The notes below the pieces were generated by a model. It did no database searches and had not been told where the DNA came from. It saw only the letters and a list, made by a program, of their open reading frames with translations. The translations under genes were made by a program, and so were the position numbers. DNA of 64,000 bases, from NCBI GenBank assembly GCA_902583295.1, contig CACHUY010000002.1, positions 1 to 64,000 of the forward strand, in the 5' to 3' direction. The stretch is from an uncultured Pelagibacteraceae bacterium. Lineage in GTDB: Bacteria; Pseudomonadota; Alphaproteobacteria; Pelagibacterales; Pelagibacteraceae. Below, piece after piece: positions 30,607 to 41,178 of the stretch (position 1 is its first letter; every line of letters begins with the position of its first letter).

Positions 30607-31253
30607 TACAATTTCCTACATATAGTCATTCCATCCCCTAGAGGAATTATGGTTTTCTCTACTCTTTTATCGTTAGAGACAAATTCGTTGAAGTTTTTAA
30701 TGGTTTTAGTAATTTTGTCATATTCGTTTTTCTTTGCCACTTCTCCATACCAAAGGACATTATCAATTATAATGAAGCCACTTGTCTCAAGCAAACTCAA
30801 TGATCTTTCATAATATTCTTTATAGTTTCCTTTATCGGCATCTATGAATATAAGTTCAAATTTCTCTTTAATTTCGTCTAAACTCTCTAGAGCTGGTTTA
30901 ATTAATGTTGTAATTTTATGATCTTGTTTTGCTTTTTTAAAAAAATTAATTGCAACTTTATTTGTTTGCTCATTTTTATCTAATGCAAGTATTTTACCAT
31001 CATCAGGTAATGCTAGTGACATAGATAAAGTACTTAAACCTGTAAATGTGCCGATTTCTAATACTTTTTTTATGTTAGAAACTTTAATAATTAAATGAAG
31101 AAACTGGGTTTGTGAAATTGATATCTGCATTCTTTTTATGTCACCAAGTGATGTATTGTACTCAATTATTTCTTTTTGGACTGGGTGAAGATTACGTCCA
31201 TGTTCTAAAATATAATCTTGCAGCTCTTGTGTAATATTAAGGTCTGAACCCAT
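30606..31253 (-). CDS. SAM-dependent O-methyltransferase (family 3, caffeoyl-CoA/catechol OMT-like)
   Basis: 215 aa; KVLEIGTFTGLSTLSMSLALPDDGKI, FELIFIDADKGNY, IIIDNVLWYGEV. Confidence 0.88.
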   Translation of the reverse strand: MGSDLNITQELQDYILEHGRNLHPVQKEIIEYNTSLGDIKRMQISISQTQFLHLIIKVSNIKKVLEIGTFTGLSTLSMSLALPDDGKILALDKNEQTNKVAINFFKKAKQDHKITTLIKPALESLDEIKEKFELIFIDADKGNYKEYYERSLSLLETSGFIIIDNVLWYGEVAKKNEYDKITKTIKNFNEFVSNDKRVEKTIIPLGDGMTICRKL

Positions 31254-31258
31254 AAACT

Positions 31259-32734
31259 TTAAAGTTTCTTCTTTAAAATCTCATTTACTAATTGAGGGTT
31301 GGCTTTTCCACCTGATACTTTCATTACTTGTCCAACAAAAAAACCAAATAATTTTACTTTACCTGATTTGTATTCAGTGGCTTTTTCTCGGTTATCATCA
31401 ATAACTTTATCAATTAGTGCTTCTAGAGCTTTAGGATCACTTTCTTGTTTTAATCCTTTTTCTTCAACTATTTTTTTTGGGTCTTTGTCCTCCTCCAGCA
31501 TGTGTTCAAAAACAGTTTTAGCTATTTTCCCAGAAATAGTTCCATCTTTAATTAAATTTATTAATTTTGATAAATTACCTGCACTTATTGGGCTTTCAAT
31601 AATTTCTAAATTCTTTTCGTTTAAAGCAGCAAACAATTCACCAATTATCCAGTTAGTAGCAAGTTTCACATCTGATTTTTTTATTACATTTTCAAAATAA
31701 TTAGAGGTTTCATTATCTGAAACTAAAATGGTTGCCTCATAAGGAGATAGTTTGAATTTTTCAATAAATCTTTTTTTCTTTTCATCAGGTAACTCTGGAA
31801 TTTCTAATTGTAACTTTTCTATAAAATCATCTGAAACTTCTAGAGGCAAAAGATCTGGATCAGGAAAATATCTATAGTCATGTGCATCTTCTTTTGATCG
31901 CATTGATCTTGTCTCATTTTTTTTAGTATCAAAAAGTCTAGTCTCTTGATCAATAGATTGACCATCTTCGATGAGATCTACTTGTCTATTAGCTTCGTAT
32001 TCAATAGCCATTTGCATAAATTTTATTGAGTTTACATTTTTAATTTCACATCTAGTTCCAAATTCTTTTGTGCCTTTTTTTCTCACAGAAACATTCACAT
32101 CAGCTCTTAATGAACCCTCTTGCATATTCCCATCACACGTTCCTAGGTATCTCATTATTGATCTTAATTTTTTTACATAAGCATTCACTTCATATGGTGA
32201 TCTTAAATCTGGTTTACTAACAATTTCCATTAAGGCAACACCTGATCTATTAAGATCAACAAATGTATTTTTTGGATCTAAATCATGTATGCTTTTACCC
32301 GCGTCTTGCTCTAAGTGTAATCTTTCAATACCAACTTCTTTTTGACCATCCGGCATATCTAATATAACTTTACCTTCACCAACAATTGGATCTTTAAATT
32401 GAGATATTTGATATCCTTGAGGTAGATCTGCATAAAAGTAATTTTTTCTATCAAAAACAGATCGTTTATTTATTTTGGCTTTTAATCCTATGCCGGTTTT
32501 TATTGCTTGTTTTACACAATACTCATTTATAACTGGCAGCATACCTGGTAAAGCAGCATCTACTAAACTTACCTGAGTATTGGGTTCTGCACCAAATTTA
32601 GTTGATGATGTTGAAAATAACTTTGATTCTGAAGTGACTTGAGCATGAACCTCTAAGCCTATAACAACTTCATATTGATTATCTTTTCTATTGATTAGAT
32701 ACTCTGATTTATCTTTACTCATTTTATCCACCAA
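31259..32734 (-). CDS. gatB: Aspartyl/glutamyl-tRNA amidotransferase subunit B
   Basis: 491 aa; [56 protein letters not shown]. Confidence 0.97.
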   Translation of the reverse strand: MVDKMSKDKSEYLINRKDNQYEVVIGLEVHAQVTSESKLFSTSSTKFGAEPNTQVSLVDAALPGMLPVINEYCVKQAIKTGIGLKAKINKRSVFDRKNYFYADLPQGYQISQFKDPIVGEGKVILDMPDGQKEVGIERLHLEQDAGKSIHDLDPKNTFVDLNRSGVALMEIVSKPDLRSPYEVNAYVKKLRSIMRYLGTCDGNMQEGSLRADVNVSVRKKGTKEFGTRCEIKNVNSIKFMQMAIEYEANRQVDLIEDGQSIDQETRLFDTKKNETRSMRSKEDAHDYRYFPDPDLLPLEVSDDFIEKLQLEIPELPDEKKKRFIEKFKLSPYEATILVSDNETSNYFENVIKKSDVKLATNWIIGELFAALNEKNLEIIESPISAGNLSKLINLIKDGTISGKIAKTVFEHMLEEDKDPKKIVEEKGLKQESDPKALEALIDKVIDDNREKATEYKSGKVKLFGFFVGQVMKVSGGKANPQLVNEILKKKL

Positions 32735-34176
32735 TCAGTAATTTTATTTTTAAAATTAATCTTTTCTTCCATTGCATATGCGATGTTTAATAAATTTTGT
32801 TCATCAAATGCTTTTCCAATTATTTGTAGTCCTAAAGGATAACCTTTTGCATCATGACCAGCAGGTATCGAAATTCCAGGCAAACCTGCCAAATTTACTG
32901 GAACTGTAAAAATATCGTTTAAATACATCGAAACAGGATCATTTGTCTTTTCACCTATTTTGAACGCTGAACTCGGAGTTGATGGAGTTAATATAGCATC
33001 AACTTTTTTATAAGCTTCATCAAAATCATTTTTAATAAGCTTTCTTACTTTTTGAGCCTTAAGATAATAAGCATCATAATATCCTGAAGACAAAACATAC
33101 GTACCAATCATTATTCTTCTTTGAACTTCTGCTCCAAAACCTTCAGATCTAGTTTTTTCATACATGTCTATTAGATTTTCTCCATCAGCTCTAAATCCAT
33201 ATTTAACACCATCATATCTTGCAAGGTTAGATGAAGCTTCGGCAGGTGCTACAATATAATATGTAGGTAAAGCGTAATTGGTATGAGGCAGAGAAATATC
33301 TAAAATTTCTGTACCACAGTCTTTTACATATTCAATTCCTTTTTTCCAAAGGTCTTCTATTTCTTTAGGCATACCATCTATTCTATATTCTTTAGGAATA
33401 CCTATTTTCTTTCCTTTGATATTATTGGTTAATTCTTTGCTGTAATTGTTTCTTTTAAAATCAATAGAAGTAGAGTCTTTTTCATCATAAGAACTAATGA
33501 CTTCGTTTAATAAAGCACAATCTTTAACATTTTGAGCCATTGGTCCTGCTTGATCTAAAGAAGACGCAAATGCTACAATACCATATCTAGAACAACTCCC
33601 ATAAGTTGGCTTTAACCCTACAGTCCCTGTAAAAGATGCAGGTTGTCTAATTGAACCACCAGTGTCTGTACCTATAGTGATTGGTGTTAATTGTGCTGCA
33701 ACAGCTGAAGAGGAACCACCAGAAGAACCTCCAGGCACTAAATCTTTATCTATTGGATTTTGTACATTTCCAAAAAAACTTGTTTCATTTGATGATCCCA
33801 TTGCAAACTCATCACAATTTAATTTTCCAAGAAGAATAGCTCCCTCATTCCAAATATTTTGAGTAACTGTGGACTCATAAGTTGGAATAAAATTATTCAA
33901 CATTTTACTCCCTGCAGTAGTTTTAACATTTTTTGTACAAAATAGATCTTTAACAGCCATTGGTATACCAGGTAATTTTAAATCTAAATTAGGGTTTTCA
34001 TCAAACTTTTTAGCTTTATCAATTGCAGCTGAAAAGTCTTCTGTTACATAGGCATTTAACTTTTTGGATTTTTCAGACCTTTCTACAAATGCTTTTGTGA
34101 CTTCAGTAGATGAAAGTTTTTTATCTTTAATATTTTTAATTAATTCTGAAAGTGATTGTTTTGTAATTTCAGACAT
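32719..34176 (-). CDS. gatA: Aspartyl/glutamyl-tRNA amidotransferase subunit A
   Basis: 485 aa; [41 protein letters not shown] amidase signature. Confidence 0.97.
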   Translation of the reverse strand: MSEITKQSLSELIKNIKDKKLSSTEVTKAFVERSEKSKKLNAYVTEDFSAAIDKAKKFDENPNLDLKLPGIPMAVKDLFCTKNVKTTAGSKMLNNFIPTYESTVTQNIWNEGAILLGKLNCDEFAMGSSNETSFFGNVQNPIDKDLVPGGSSGGSSSAVAAQLTPITIGTDTGGSIRQPASFTGTVGLKPTYGSCSRYGIVAFASSLDQAGPMAQNVKDCALLNEVISSYDEKDSTSIDFKRNNYSKELTNNIKGKKIGIPKEYRIDGMPKEIEDLWKKGIEYVKDCGTEILDISLPHTNYALPTYYIVAPAEASSNLARYDGVKYGFRADGENLIDMYEKTRSEGFGAEVQRRIMIGTYVLSSGYYDAYYLKAQKVRKLIKNDFDEAYKKVDAILTPSTPSSAFKIGEKTNDPVSMYLNDIFTVPVNLAGLPGISIPAGHDAKGYPLGLQIIGKAFDEQNLLNIAYAMEEKINFKNKITDWWIK

Positions 34177-34463
34177 TATTCAACCACCTTTGGCACAACA
34201 AAATAATCCTCATTTTCCTGAGGAGAATTTTTAATTATTTGATCTCTTAAATTTTTGCTTTTTACCTTATCATCTCTTAACTTTAATGTTGTTTCTGCAA
34301 CCGAAGTTAAAGGTTGAACATTATCTGTCTTTAATTCATTAAGTTTTTCAATAAATTCAAAAATTGAATTTAAATCTCCTGCCAGTTTCTCTACTTTTTT
34401 TTCATCAACAGAAATTCTTGATAATTTTGATATGTGCTTTATTGTTTTAAGATCGATACTCAT
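34176..34463 (-). CDS. gatC: Aspartyl/glutamyl-tRNA amidotransferase subunit C
   Basis: [23 protein letters not shown]...DNVQPLTSV; start set at internal ATG 34463 (track 34493). Confidence 0.92.
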   Translation of the reverse strand: MSIDLKTIKHISKLSRISVDEKKVEKLAGDLNSIFEFIEKLNELKTDNVQPLTSVAETTLKLRDDKVKSKNLRDQIIKNSPQENEDYFVVPKVVE

Positions 34464-34513
34464 ATGATAATTAAATATGTTGCAAACTATCACTTAAGTC
34501 TAAATTATACAAT

Positions 34514-34969
34514 ATGATCACTATAGAAGAGTTTAAAAAAAAACAGTCAGAAACATGTAGATTAATTGGTCTAGATCTTGGCTCTAAAAGAATTGGTGTT
34601 TCAATCTGTGATGAAAAACAATCTATAGCTACACCATTAAAAACATTAAATAAAACTAGTGCGGATAATTTAATCAGTGAATTAAAAATGATTATTGAGG
34701 AAAATAGTATTAAGGGAATTATAATAGGATATCCTATTAATATGGATGGAACTTTAGGCAGATCTGCCCAGTCTGTTCATGATGTCTCTAACAATCTAGA
34801 TAAGAAATTAGATATTGATGTTTGTTTATGGGATGAAAGACTCTCAACGGTAGGTGCATTCAATTTATCTAGTCAATTGGATATAAATGTAACTAAAAGA
34901 GAAAAAAATATAGATCAGAATGCTGCTGCATTCATACTTCAAGGAGCAATAGATTTTTTAAATAATTAA
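34514..34969 (+). CDS. ruvX: Putative pre-16S rRNA nuclease / Holliday junction resolvase-like YqgF
   Basis: 151 aa; IGLDLGSKRIGVSICD, WDERLSTVGA, DQNAAAFILQ. Confidence 0.93.
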   Translation: MITIEEFKKKQSETCRLIGLDLGSKRIGVSICDEKQSIATPLKTLNKTSADNLISELKMIIEENSIKGIIIGYPINMDGTLGRSAQSVHDVSNNLDKKLDIDVCLWDERLSTVGAFNLSSQLDINVTKREKNIDQNAAAFILQGAIDFLNN

Positions 34970-35011
34970 TGCTTGCCAACTAACTGTATTATAGTTATAG
35001 AGTTAATTTTA

Positions 35012-35953
35012 ATGGCATCTAAAACCAATAAAGCTATTAAAATTTCTCAAAAACATTTGTTAGGTATTCAAGATTTGTCAGTTAGTGACATAAATACTAT
35101 TCTTGATGAAGCTCAAACCTTTATAAAAGTAAATCGAAGTAAGAATAAAAAAATTGACGTTTTAAGAGGCAAAACTCAAATAAACCTCTTTTTTGAACCG
35201 TCAACTAGAACTCAAAGCTCATTTGAATTAGCAGGAAAAAGATTAGGAGCTGATGTGATGTCAATGAACATGGGTAATTCAGCAATTAAAAAAGGTGAAA
35301 CACTAATTGACACTGCTATGACTTTAAATGCAATGCATCCAGATATCATAGTGATTAGACATCAAGACTCAGGAGCTTGCAATCTTCTTTCACAAAAAGT
35401 TAATTGTGTAGTGTTAAATGCTGGGGATGGGCGCAGAGAACATCCTACCCAAGCGTTACTAGATGCGCTAACAATAATTAATCGAAAAGATAAAATCCAA
35501 GGATTAAAAATTGCAATATGTGGAGATATTTTGCATTCACGTGTGGCTAGATCAAATATTTACTTATTAACTATGCTTGGAGCTGAGGTAAATATAGTTG
35601 CTCCTACGAATTTAATGCCAAAAGAAATAGAAAAATTTGGGGTTAATACTTTTACTGATATGAAAAAAGGACTGAAAGATTGTGACATTGTAATGATGTT
35701 GAGATTGCAAAATGAGAGAATGGCCAGTTCTTTCTTGTCATCAAATAGAGAATATTATGAATACTATGGTTTAACACCAGACAAATTAGATCATGCAAAA
35801 TCTGATGCACTTATTATGCATCCAGGTCCAATGAACAGGGGTATCGAAATTGATACCAGGTTAGCTGATGATATCAACAAGAGTGTTATTAAGGAACAGG
35901 TTGAACTTGGTGTTGCTGTAAGAATGGCGTGTTTAAAAATATTTTGTGAATAA
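35012..35953 (+). CDS. pyrB: Aspartate carbamoyltransferase catalytic subunit
   Basis: [56 protein letters not shown] at 35012 preferred over track TTG at 34973. Confidence 0.96.
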   Translation: MASKTNKAIKISQKHLLGIQDLSVSDINTILDEAQTFIKVNRSKNKKIDVLRGKTQINLFFEPSTRTQSSFELAGKRLGADVMSMNMGNSAIKKGETLIDTAMTLNAMHPDIIVIRHQDSGACNLLSQKVNCVVLNAGDGRREHPTQALLDALTIINRKDKIQGLKIAICGDILHSRVARSNIYLLTMLGAEVNIVAPTNLMPKEIEKFGVNTFTDMKKGLKDCDIVMMLRLQNERMASSFLSSNREYYEYYGLTPDKLDHAKSDALIMHPGPMNRGIEIDTRLADDINKSVIKEQVELGVAVRMACLKIFCE

Positions 35954-37240
35954 ATGAAAAAACAATACTTTATAAATGCAAATATTATAGATCCTCATAA
36001 TTCATTAAACGAAAATGGTGGATTAATTATTGATGAAGATGGAAAGATCGAAGCAATAGGTAAAAAAGTAAACAACAATAATATTCCATCACGAGAAAAG
36101 CCAATTGATTTAAAAGGAAAATATATCTTCCCTGGTGTTGTGGATATGAGAGTGTTTGTAGGTGAACCAGGTTACGAATATAAAGAAAATTTTAGAACTT
36201 TAAGTAATGCTGCTTTATCTGGCGGAGTAACTTCTGTTGTTACTATGCCAAATACAGATCCAATTATAGATAATGTTTCTATTGTTGATTTTTTAAAAAG
36301 AAGAGGAAGAGATAAATCTAAGATAAATATTTTTCCTAGCGCGTCTTTAACTCAAAATATCGAAGGAACTAACATGACCGAATTTGGTCTTTTGGCCAAA
36401 AAAGGAATAATTGCATTTACTGATGGCGTCAAAACTATTCAAAATACAAGACTAATGTCCAGAATAATGAATTCAGCAAAAGACCTGGGTTGCTTAATTA
36501 TGCAACACGCTGAAGATTTGCATTTATCAGAAAACGGTATGATTAATTCTGGAATAATTGCCTCAAAGCTAGGGCTATCTGGAATACCAGATATTGCTGA
36601 AAGAATTATAATTGAAAGAGATTTGACATTGCTTGAAAAGGTTAAATGTAGATATCACATCTCACAAATTTCTTCTTCAAAATCAGTAGATATAATCAGA
36701 CAAAGAAAAGATGAGGTAAAATTTACATCAGGAGTTTCAATAAATAATTTATCTCTGAATGAAAATGACATTGGAGATTTTAGAACTTTTTTAAAATTAT
36801 CCCCTCCTCTAAGAAAAGAAGAAGATAGAGAAGCATTGGTCCAAGGATTAAAAGATGGAATGATTGATGTAATTGTTTCAGACCATAAACCTGAAGATGA
36901 AGAGTCTAAAAGATTAACATTTTCCCAAGCTGCAACAGGAGCATCAGGTATTGAAACACTATTGTCATTAAGCTTAGAATTATTTCATAATGGATCTGCT
37001 AAACTAGATACTATAATTCAAGCATTGACATCAAATCCCGCAAAAATATTAAATATAAATAAAGGAAACTTATCTATTGGAAATGAAGCTGATTTTTGTA
37101 TTGTTGATATAGACAAACCTTGGGTCGTTAAAAAAGAAAATTTAATCTCTAAATCAAAAAATACCTCGATAGAGGATAAAAAATTGCAAGGAAAAGTAAC
37201 CAATACGTTTGTAAAAGGTCAGGAATTATTTAAAGTATAA
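35954..37240 (+). CDS. pyrX: Dihydroorotase-like protein, predicted non-catalytic (PyrC'/PyrX type)
   Basis: 428 aa; class I DHOase scaffold (GKYIFPGVVD...EPG, SGGVTSVVTMPNTDP, VSDHKPED) but the metal-binding HxH is DMRVFVGEPG; adjacent to pyrB. Confidence 0.88.
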   Translation: MKKQYFINANIIDPHNSLNENGGLIIDEDGKIEAIGKKVNNNNIPSREKPIDLKGKYIFPGVVDMRVFVGEPGYEYKENFRTLSNAALSGGVTSVVTMPNTDPIIDNVSIVDFLKRRGRDKSKINIFPSASLTQNIEGTNMTEFGLLAKKGIIAFTDGVKTIQNTRLMSRIMNSAKDLGCLIMQHAEDLHLSENGMINSGIIASKLGLSGIPDIAERIIIERDLTLLEKVKCRYHISQISSSKSVDIIRQRKDEVKFTSGVSINNLSLNENDIGDFRTFLKLSPPLRKEEDREALVQGLKDGMIDVIVSDHKPEDEESKRLTFSQAATGASGIETLLSLSLELFHNGSAKLDTIIQALTSNPAKILNINKGNLSIGNEADFCIVDIDKPWVVKKENLISKSKNTSIEDKKLQGKVTNTFVKGQELFKV

Positions 37241-37242
37241 AA

Positions 37243-37821
37243 ATGGAATTTTTAACTATAGGTATAATCTCATACCTAATGGGTTCTATACCATTTGGAT
37301 TTATACTAACAAAAATTTTTTTAAAAAAAGATATAAGAGGAATTGGATCCGGCAATATAGGTGCAACAAATGCATTAAGAACGGGCAATAAATTAATAGG
37401 CTATTCTACCCTTTTGTTAGATGTTATGAAAGCTATACTCCCTGTACTATATGTAAAAATTAATCATCCAGAATTAATTTATATTTCATCTCTTTGTGCT
37501 TTTTTAGGTCATGTTTTTCCAGTTTGGTTAAAGTTTAAAGGTGGTAAGGGTGTCGCCACATATGTAGGCATATTATTTACTATAAATATTTTTTTAGGTT
37601 TTATTTTTTGTGTATCTTGGTTACTAGTTTTTTTAGTATCAAAGTATTCTTCTTTGTCATCACTTATTGGTTCGCTAACGGTACCACTATATATTTTTTT
37701 TAACGATCAAATGAGTAATGCACTTTTTTTTGGAATTATGTTTGTATTGATATTTTATACTCACAGAGAAAATATTAAACGTCTGAAAAATAAAGAAGAA
37801 AGTAAGACAAAAATTTATTAA
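37243..37821 (+). CDS. plsY: Glycerol-3-phosphate acyltransferase PlsY
   Basis: 192 aa membrane protein; SIPFGFILTK, GSGNIGATNALRTGNK, KFKGGKGVATYVG. Confidence 0.96.
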   Translation: MEFLTIGIISYLMGSIPFGFILTKIFLKKDIRGIGSGNIGATNALRTGNKLIGYSTLLLDVMKAILPVLYVKINHPELIYISSLCAFLGHVFPVWLKFKGGKGVATYVGILFTINIFLGFIFCVSWLLVFLVSKYSSLSSLIGSLTVPLYIFFNDQMSNALFFGIMFVLIFYTHRENIKRLKNKEESKTKIY

Positions 37822-37831
37822 ATTGACTATC

Positions 37832-37849
37832 AACTACTTTTAAGTAGTT
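37832..37849. repeat. Short inverted repeat in plsY-topA intergenic gap
   Basis: AACTACTTTTAAGTAGTT: 7-bp arms AACTACT/AGTAGTT around TTTA. Confidence 0.6.
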
Positions 37850-37858
37850 TGTTAAATT

Positions 37859-40444
37859 ATGAATCTAGTCATAGTTGAAAGTCCTGCAAAAGCTAAAACA
37901 ATTAATAAATACTTAGGAGATAATTATACCGTTTTAGCTAGTTACGGTCATATTAGAGATTTACCATCAAAAAATGGTTCGGTTGATCCGGATCAAAATT
38001 TTAAAATGGAATGGGAAGTTGATAACTTTTCAAAAAAATATCTTAAAGATATCACTGATGCTGCAAAAGAATCATCTAAAATTATTTTAGCAACAGACCC
38101 TGATCGTGAAGGAGAAGCAATAGCATGGCATGTAAAGGAATATTTGAATGAGAAAAAACTACTTAAAGATAAAGAGGTTGAAAGAGTTGTGTTCAACGAA
38201 ATTACTAAAAAGGCTGTTACTTTTGGAATTGAAAATCCAAGGCAAATCGAGCCCTTGCTAGTTGATGCCTACATGGCAAGAAGAGCACTTGATTACCTTG
38301 TTGGTTTTAATATTTCACCAATATTGTGGACTAAACTTCCTGGATCAAAGTCAGCAGGTAGAGTGCAATCTGTTGCCTTAAAATTAATAACAGAAAGAGA
38401 ACATGAAATTGAGTTATTTAATCCAGAAGAGTTTTGGACTTTAAGTTTAAAATTTCAAGATGAGAATAAAAATTCAATTACTGCAAGCATCTATCAATTA
38501 GATAGGGAAAAAATTGAAAAATTTACATTTAAAAAAAAAGAAAATATTGAAAAGGCAATCTCTGGACTAAAGAATAAAAAATTTAATATTAGTGATATTT
38601 CATCAAAAATCGTTAATAGAAATCCATCTGGTCCATTTACAACTTCTACACTACAACAAGTTGCTTCAAGTAGATTGGGATTTGGTGCTTCTAGAACCAT
38701 GCAAATTGCACAAAAACTTTATCAAGGAATTGAAATTGACGGAGATACAGTTGGTTTAATAACCTACATGAGAACTGATGGTACAAACTTATCAGCTGAT
38801 GCTATTAGTGATTTTAGAAATTTTATTAAAAAAAGTTATGGGAATGAGTACATACCTGAAAAAGCTAATAACTATTCTGGAAAAAAAGCAAAAAATGCTC
38901 AAGAAGCACATGAAGCTATAAGGCCAACAGATATTAATAGATCTCCTGAAACTATTAAAAAATATTTAAGTACTGACCAAAATAAATTGTACAATTTGAT
39001 ATGGAGTAGAGCTTTATCGTCTCAAATGGTTTCTGCAAAATTTGATAGAAATACAATTACTATTGAAACTGATGATAAAAATACAATTTGTAAAGCAAGT
39101 GGCTCAGTATTAAAATTTGATGGGTTTTTAAAAGTTTATAAAAATCTCAATTCGGATGACGATGGCGAGATACTTCCGGAGGTAAAAAAAGGACCTATAA
39201 ATATTGAAACCTTTTTAGATGAACAACATTTCACACAACCTCCTCCAAGGTATTCAGAAGCAAGCTTGGTTAAGAAACTAGAGGAACTTGGAATTGGAAG
39301 ACCTTCTACGTATGCAAGTATAATATCTACAATTTCTAATCGTGGATACGCTGAGATAACTAATAAGAGATTTTTTCCAACTGATCGTGGAAAATTAATT
39401 TCTGCCTTTTTAGAAAAATTATTTTCTAAATATGTTGATTATAATTTTACAGCAGGATTAGAAGATCAATTAGATGAAATTACAACTGGAAAAGAAAGTT
39501 GGATCAAAGTTTTAGAATTATTTTGGAAAGACTTTAATAACAACGTATCAGAAGTAAAAGAGAAAAGAACTAGAGAGGTTTTGGATTTACTAAATGAAAG
39601 TTTGGGTGCGTTAATATTTGATAAAGATGAAAGTGGTAATGTTGTCAGAAAGTGTCAATTGTGCAATACAGGATCGTTGAGTTTAAAAAATAGTTTTAGG
39701 GGTGGTGCATTTATCGGTTGCTCTAATTATCCAGAATGTAAATTTACAAGACCTCTATCTAAAGCTAAGGCTGCAGCACAGGCTCAATTAGCTGAACCAA
39801 AATATTTAGGTAAACATGACAATGGAAATGATATCTTTCTCAAAAATGGAAGATTCGGACCTTATTTGCAATACGAAAAGATTTTAGATCAAATTGAAGA
39901 AGAAATTAGTAAGAAAAAAAAACGGAAAACTAAAAAAGCTAAAACCGATGTAAATGAACTATTAAAAAATGTATCCATTCCAAAAGGAATTGAATTAGAT
40001 AGTATTGATATTGAGAAAGCAAATTTTTTATGTTCACTACCAAAATCTTTGGGCATCAATCCAGATAATCAAAAAGAGATTTCTCTAAACACAGGAAGAT
40101 TTGGACCTTATTTAAAATGTGAAAATAAGTCTGCTAGACTAGAAAATGTTGAAGAAATATTTTCAATAGGTTTGAATAGAGCAATAACATTAATAGCTGA
40201 TGCTAAACCAGGTAGAATGTCATCCTCTATCATTAAAGATCTTGGAGAACATCCAGAAGACAAAAAACCAGTGAGAATCATGAAGGGGCAATATGGGCCA
40301 TATATAAAATATAAATCTCTAAATGCAACAATTCCTGAGGAAAAAGACCCTACAGAGCTAAATATGGAAGAGGCTCTTATCCTTATTGAGAAAAGACGTG
40401 AATACGATAAAAACAAAAAAACTAAAAAAAAGAAAAAAAAATGA
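37859..40444 (+). CDS. topA: DNA topoisomerase I
   Basis: 861 aa; NLVIVESPAKAKTINKYLG, TDPDREGEAIAWH, ITYMRTDGTNLS, CIGRPSTYA-like GIGRPSTYASI, C4 zinc finger. Confidence 0.97.
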   Translation: MNLVIVESPAKAKTINKYLGDNYTVLASYGHIRDLPSKNGSVDPDQNFKMEWEVDNFSKKYLKDITDAAKESSKIILATDPDREGEAIAWHVKEYLNEKKLLKDKEVERVVFNEITKKAVTFGIENPRQIEPLLVDAYMARRALDYLVGFNISPILWTKLPGSKSAGRVQSVALKLITEREHEIELFNPEEFWTLSLKFQDENKNSITASIYQLDREKIEKFTFKKKENIEKAISGLKNKKFNISDISSKIVNRNPSGPFTTSTLQQVASSRLGFGASRTMQIAQKLYQGIEIDGDTVGLITYMRTDGTNLSADAISDFRNFIKKSYGNEYIPEKANNYSGKKAKNAQEAHEAIRPTDINRSPETIKKYLSTDQNKLYNLIWSRALSSQMVSAKFDRNTITIETDDKNTICKASGSVLKFDGFLKVYKNLNSDDDGEILPEVKKGPINIETFLDEQHFTQPPPRYSEASLVKKLEELGIGRPSTYASIISTISNRGYAEITNKRFFPTDRGKLISAFLEKLFSKYVDYNFTAGLEDQLDEITTGKESWIKVLELFWKDFNNNVSEVKEKRTREVLDLLNESLGALIFDKDESGNVVRKCQLCNTGSLSLKNSFRGGAFIGCSNYPECKFTRPLSKAKAAAQAQLAEPKYLGKHDNGNDIFLKNGRFGPYLQYEKILDQIEEEISKKKKRKTKKAKTDVNELLKNVSIPKGIELDSIDIEKANFLCSLPKSLGINPDNQKEISLNTGRFGPYLKCENKSARLENVEEIFSIGLNRAITLIADAKPGRMSSSIIKDLGEHPEDKKPVRIMKGQYGPYIKYKSLNATIPEEKDPTELNMEEALILIEKRREYDKNKKTKKKKKK

Positions 40445-40713
40445 AAAAAATAAAAGTATTAATCTTATTTATATCTCTGATTTGGATAAATCCATCAACT
40501 GTCTTGGCTCAAGACTGTAGTAAATTAGACAAGCTAAGTAAAGAATATGCTGAATGTAATGCTAATTTATTAAAAAAAAATGCAAAAAGCTTAAAGGGAA
40601 AAGCTTCAGATAAATTTAAAGAAGGAAAAAATAAATTTGATAAATTTAAATTAAAAGAAAAATTACTAAAATTTAAAAATAGTAAATCACATACAGATTT
40701 TATTAAAAAATAA
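40441..40713 (+). CDS. Small secreted, lysine-rich hypothetical protein
   Basis: 90 aa; signal peptide MKKIKVLILFISLIWINPSTVLAQ-DC; ATGA overlap with topA stop. Confidence 0.65.
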   Translation: MKKIKVLILFISLIWINPSTVLAQDCSKLDKLSKEYAECNANLLKKNAKSLKGKASDKFKEGKNKFDKFKLKEKLLKFKNSKSHTDFIKK

Positions 40714-40715
40714 TT

Positions 40716-41177
40716 ATGCTATTTGAAGAAAAAATAAAAAAACTAAAAATAGATTTACCTGATGCAAAGGCACCTGTTGGTTCTTACGTTGCAACTAAAA
40801 TTGTTGGAAAACTATTATATATATCTGGACAAATATCTATTAATGAAAATGGAGAGTTAATAAAAGGTAAAATTGGTCAAGAACTTACAACTGAAGAAGG
40901 TTATAACGCTGCAAAAAGATGTGGTTTGAGTATTATATCACAAGTAAAAAAAGCATGTGATAATGATTTATCCAAAATAAAATCATGCATAAAATTAACT
41001 GGTTTTGTTAATTCTACCGACAATTTTATAGAACAACCTAAAGTAATAAATGGTGCTTCAGATATTATAGCATCAATATTTGGTGACGCTGGTATGCATA
41101 CAAGAGCAGCTGTTAGTACTAATAGTTTACCACTTGGGGTGTCTGTTGAGGTTGATGCTATATTTGAGTTAAATTAA
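40716..41177 (+). CDS. RidA/YjgF/YER057c family enamine deaminase-like protein
   Basis: 153 aa; LYISGQISINENGEL, GDAGMHTRAAVSTNSLPLGVSVEVDAIFEL. Confidence 0.9.
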   Translation: MLFEEKIKKLKIDLPDAKAPVGSYVATKIVGKLLYISGQISINENGELIKGKIGQELTTEEGYNAAKRCGLSIISQVKKACDNDLSKIKSCIKLTGFVNSTDNFIEQPKVINGASDIIASIFGDAGMHTRAAVSTNSLPLGVSVEVDAIFELN

Positions 41178-41178
41178 T

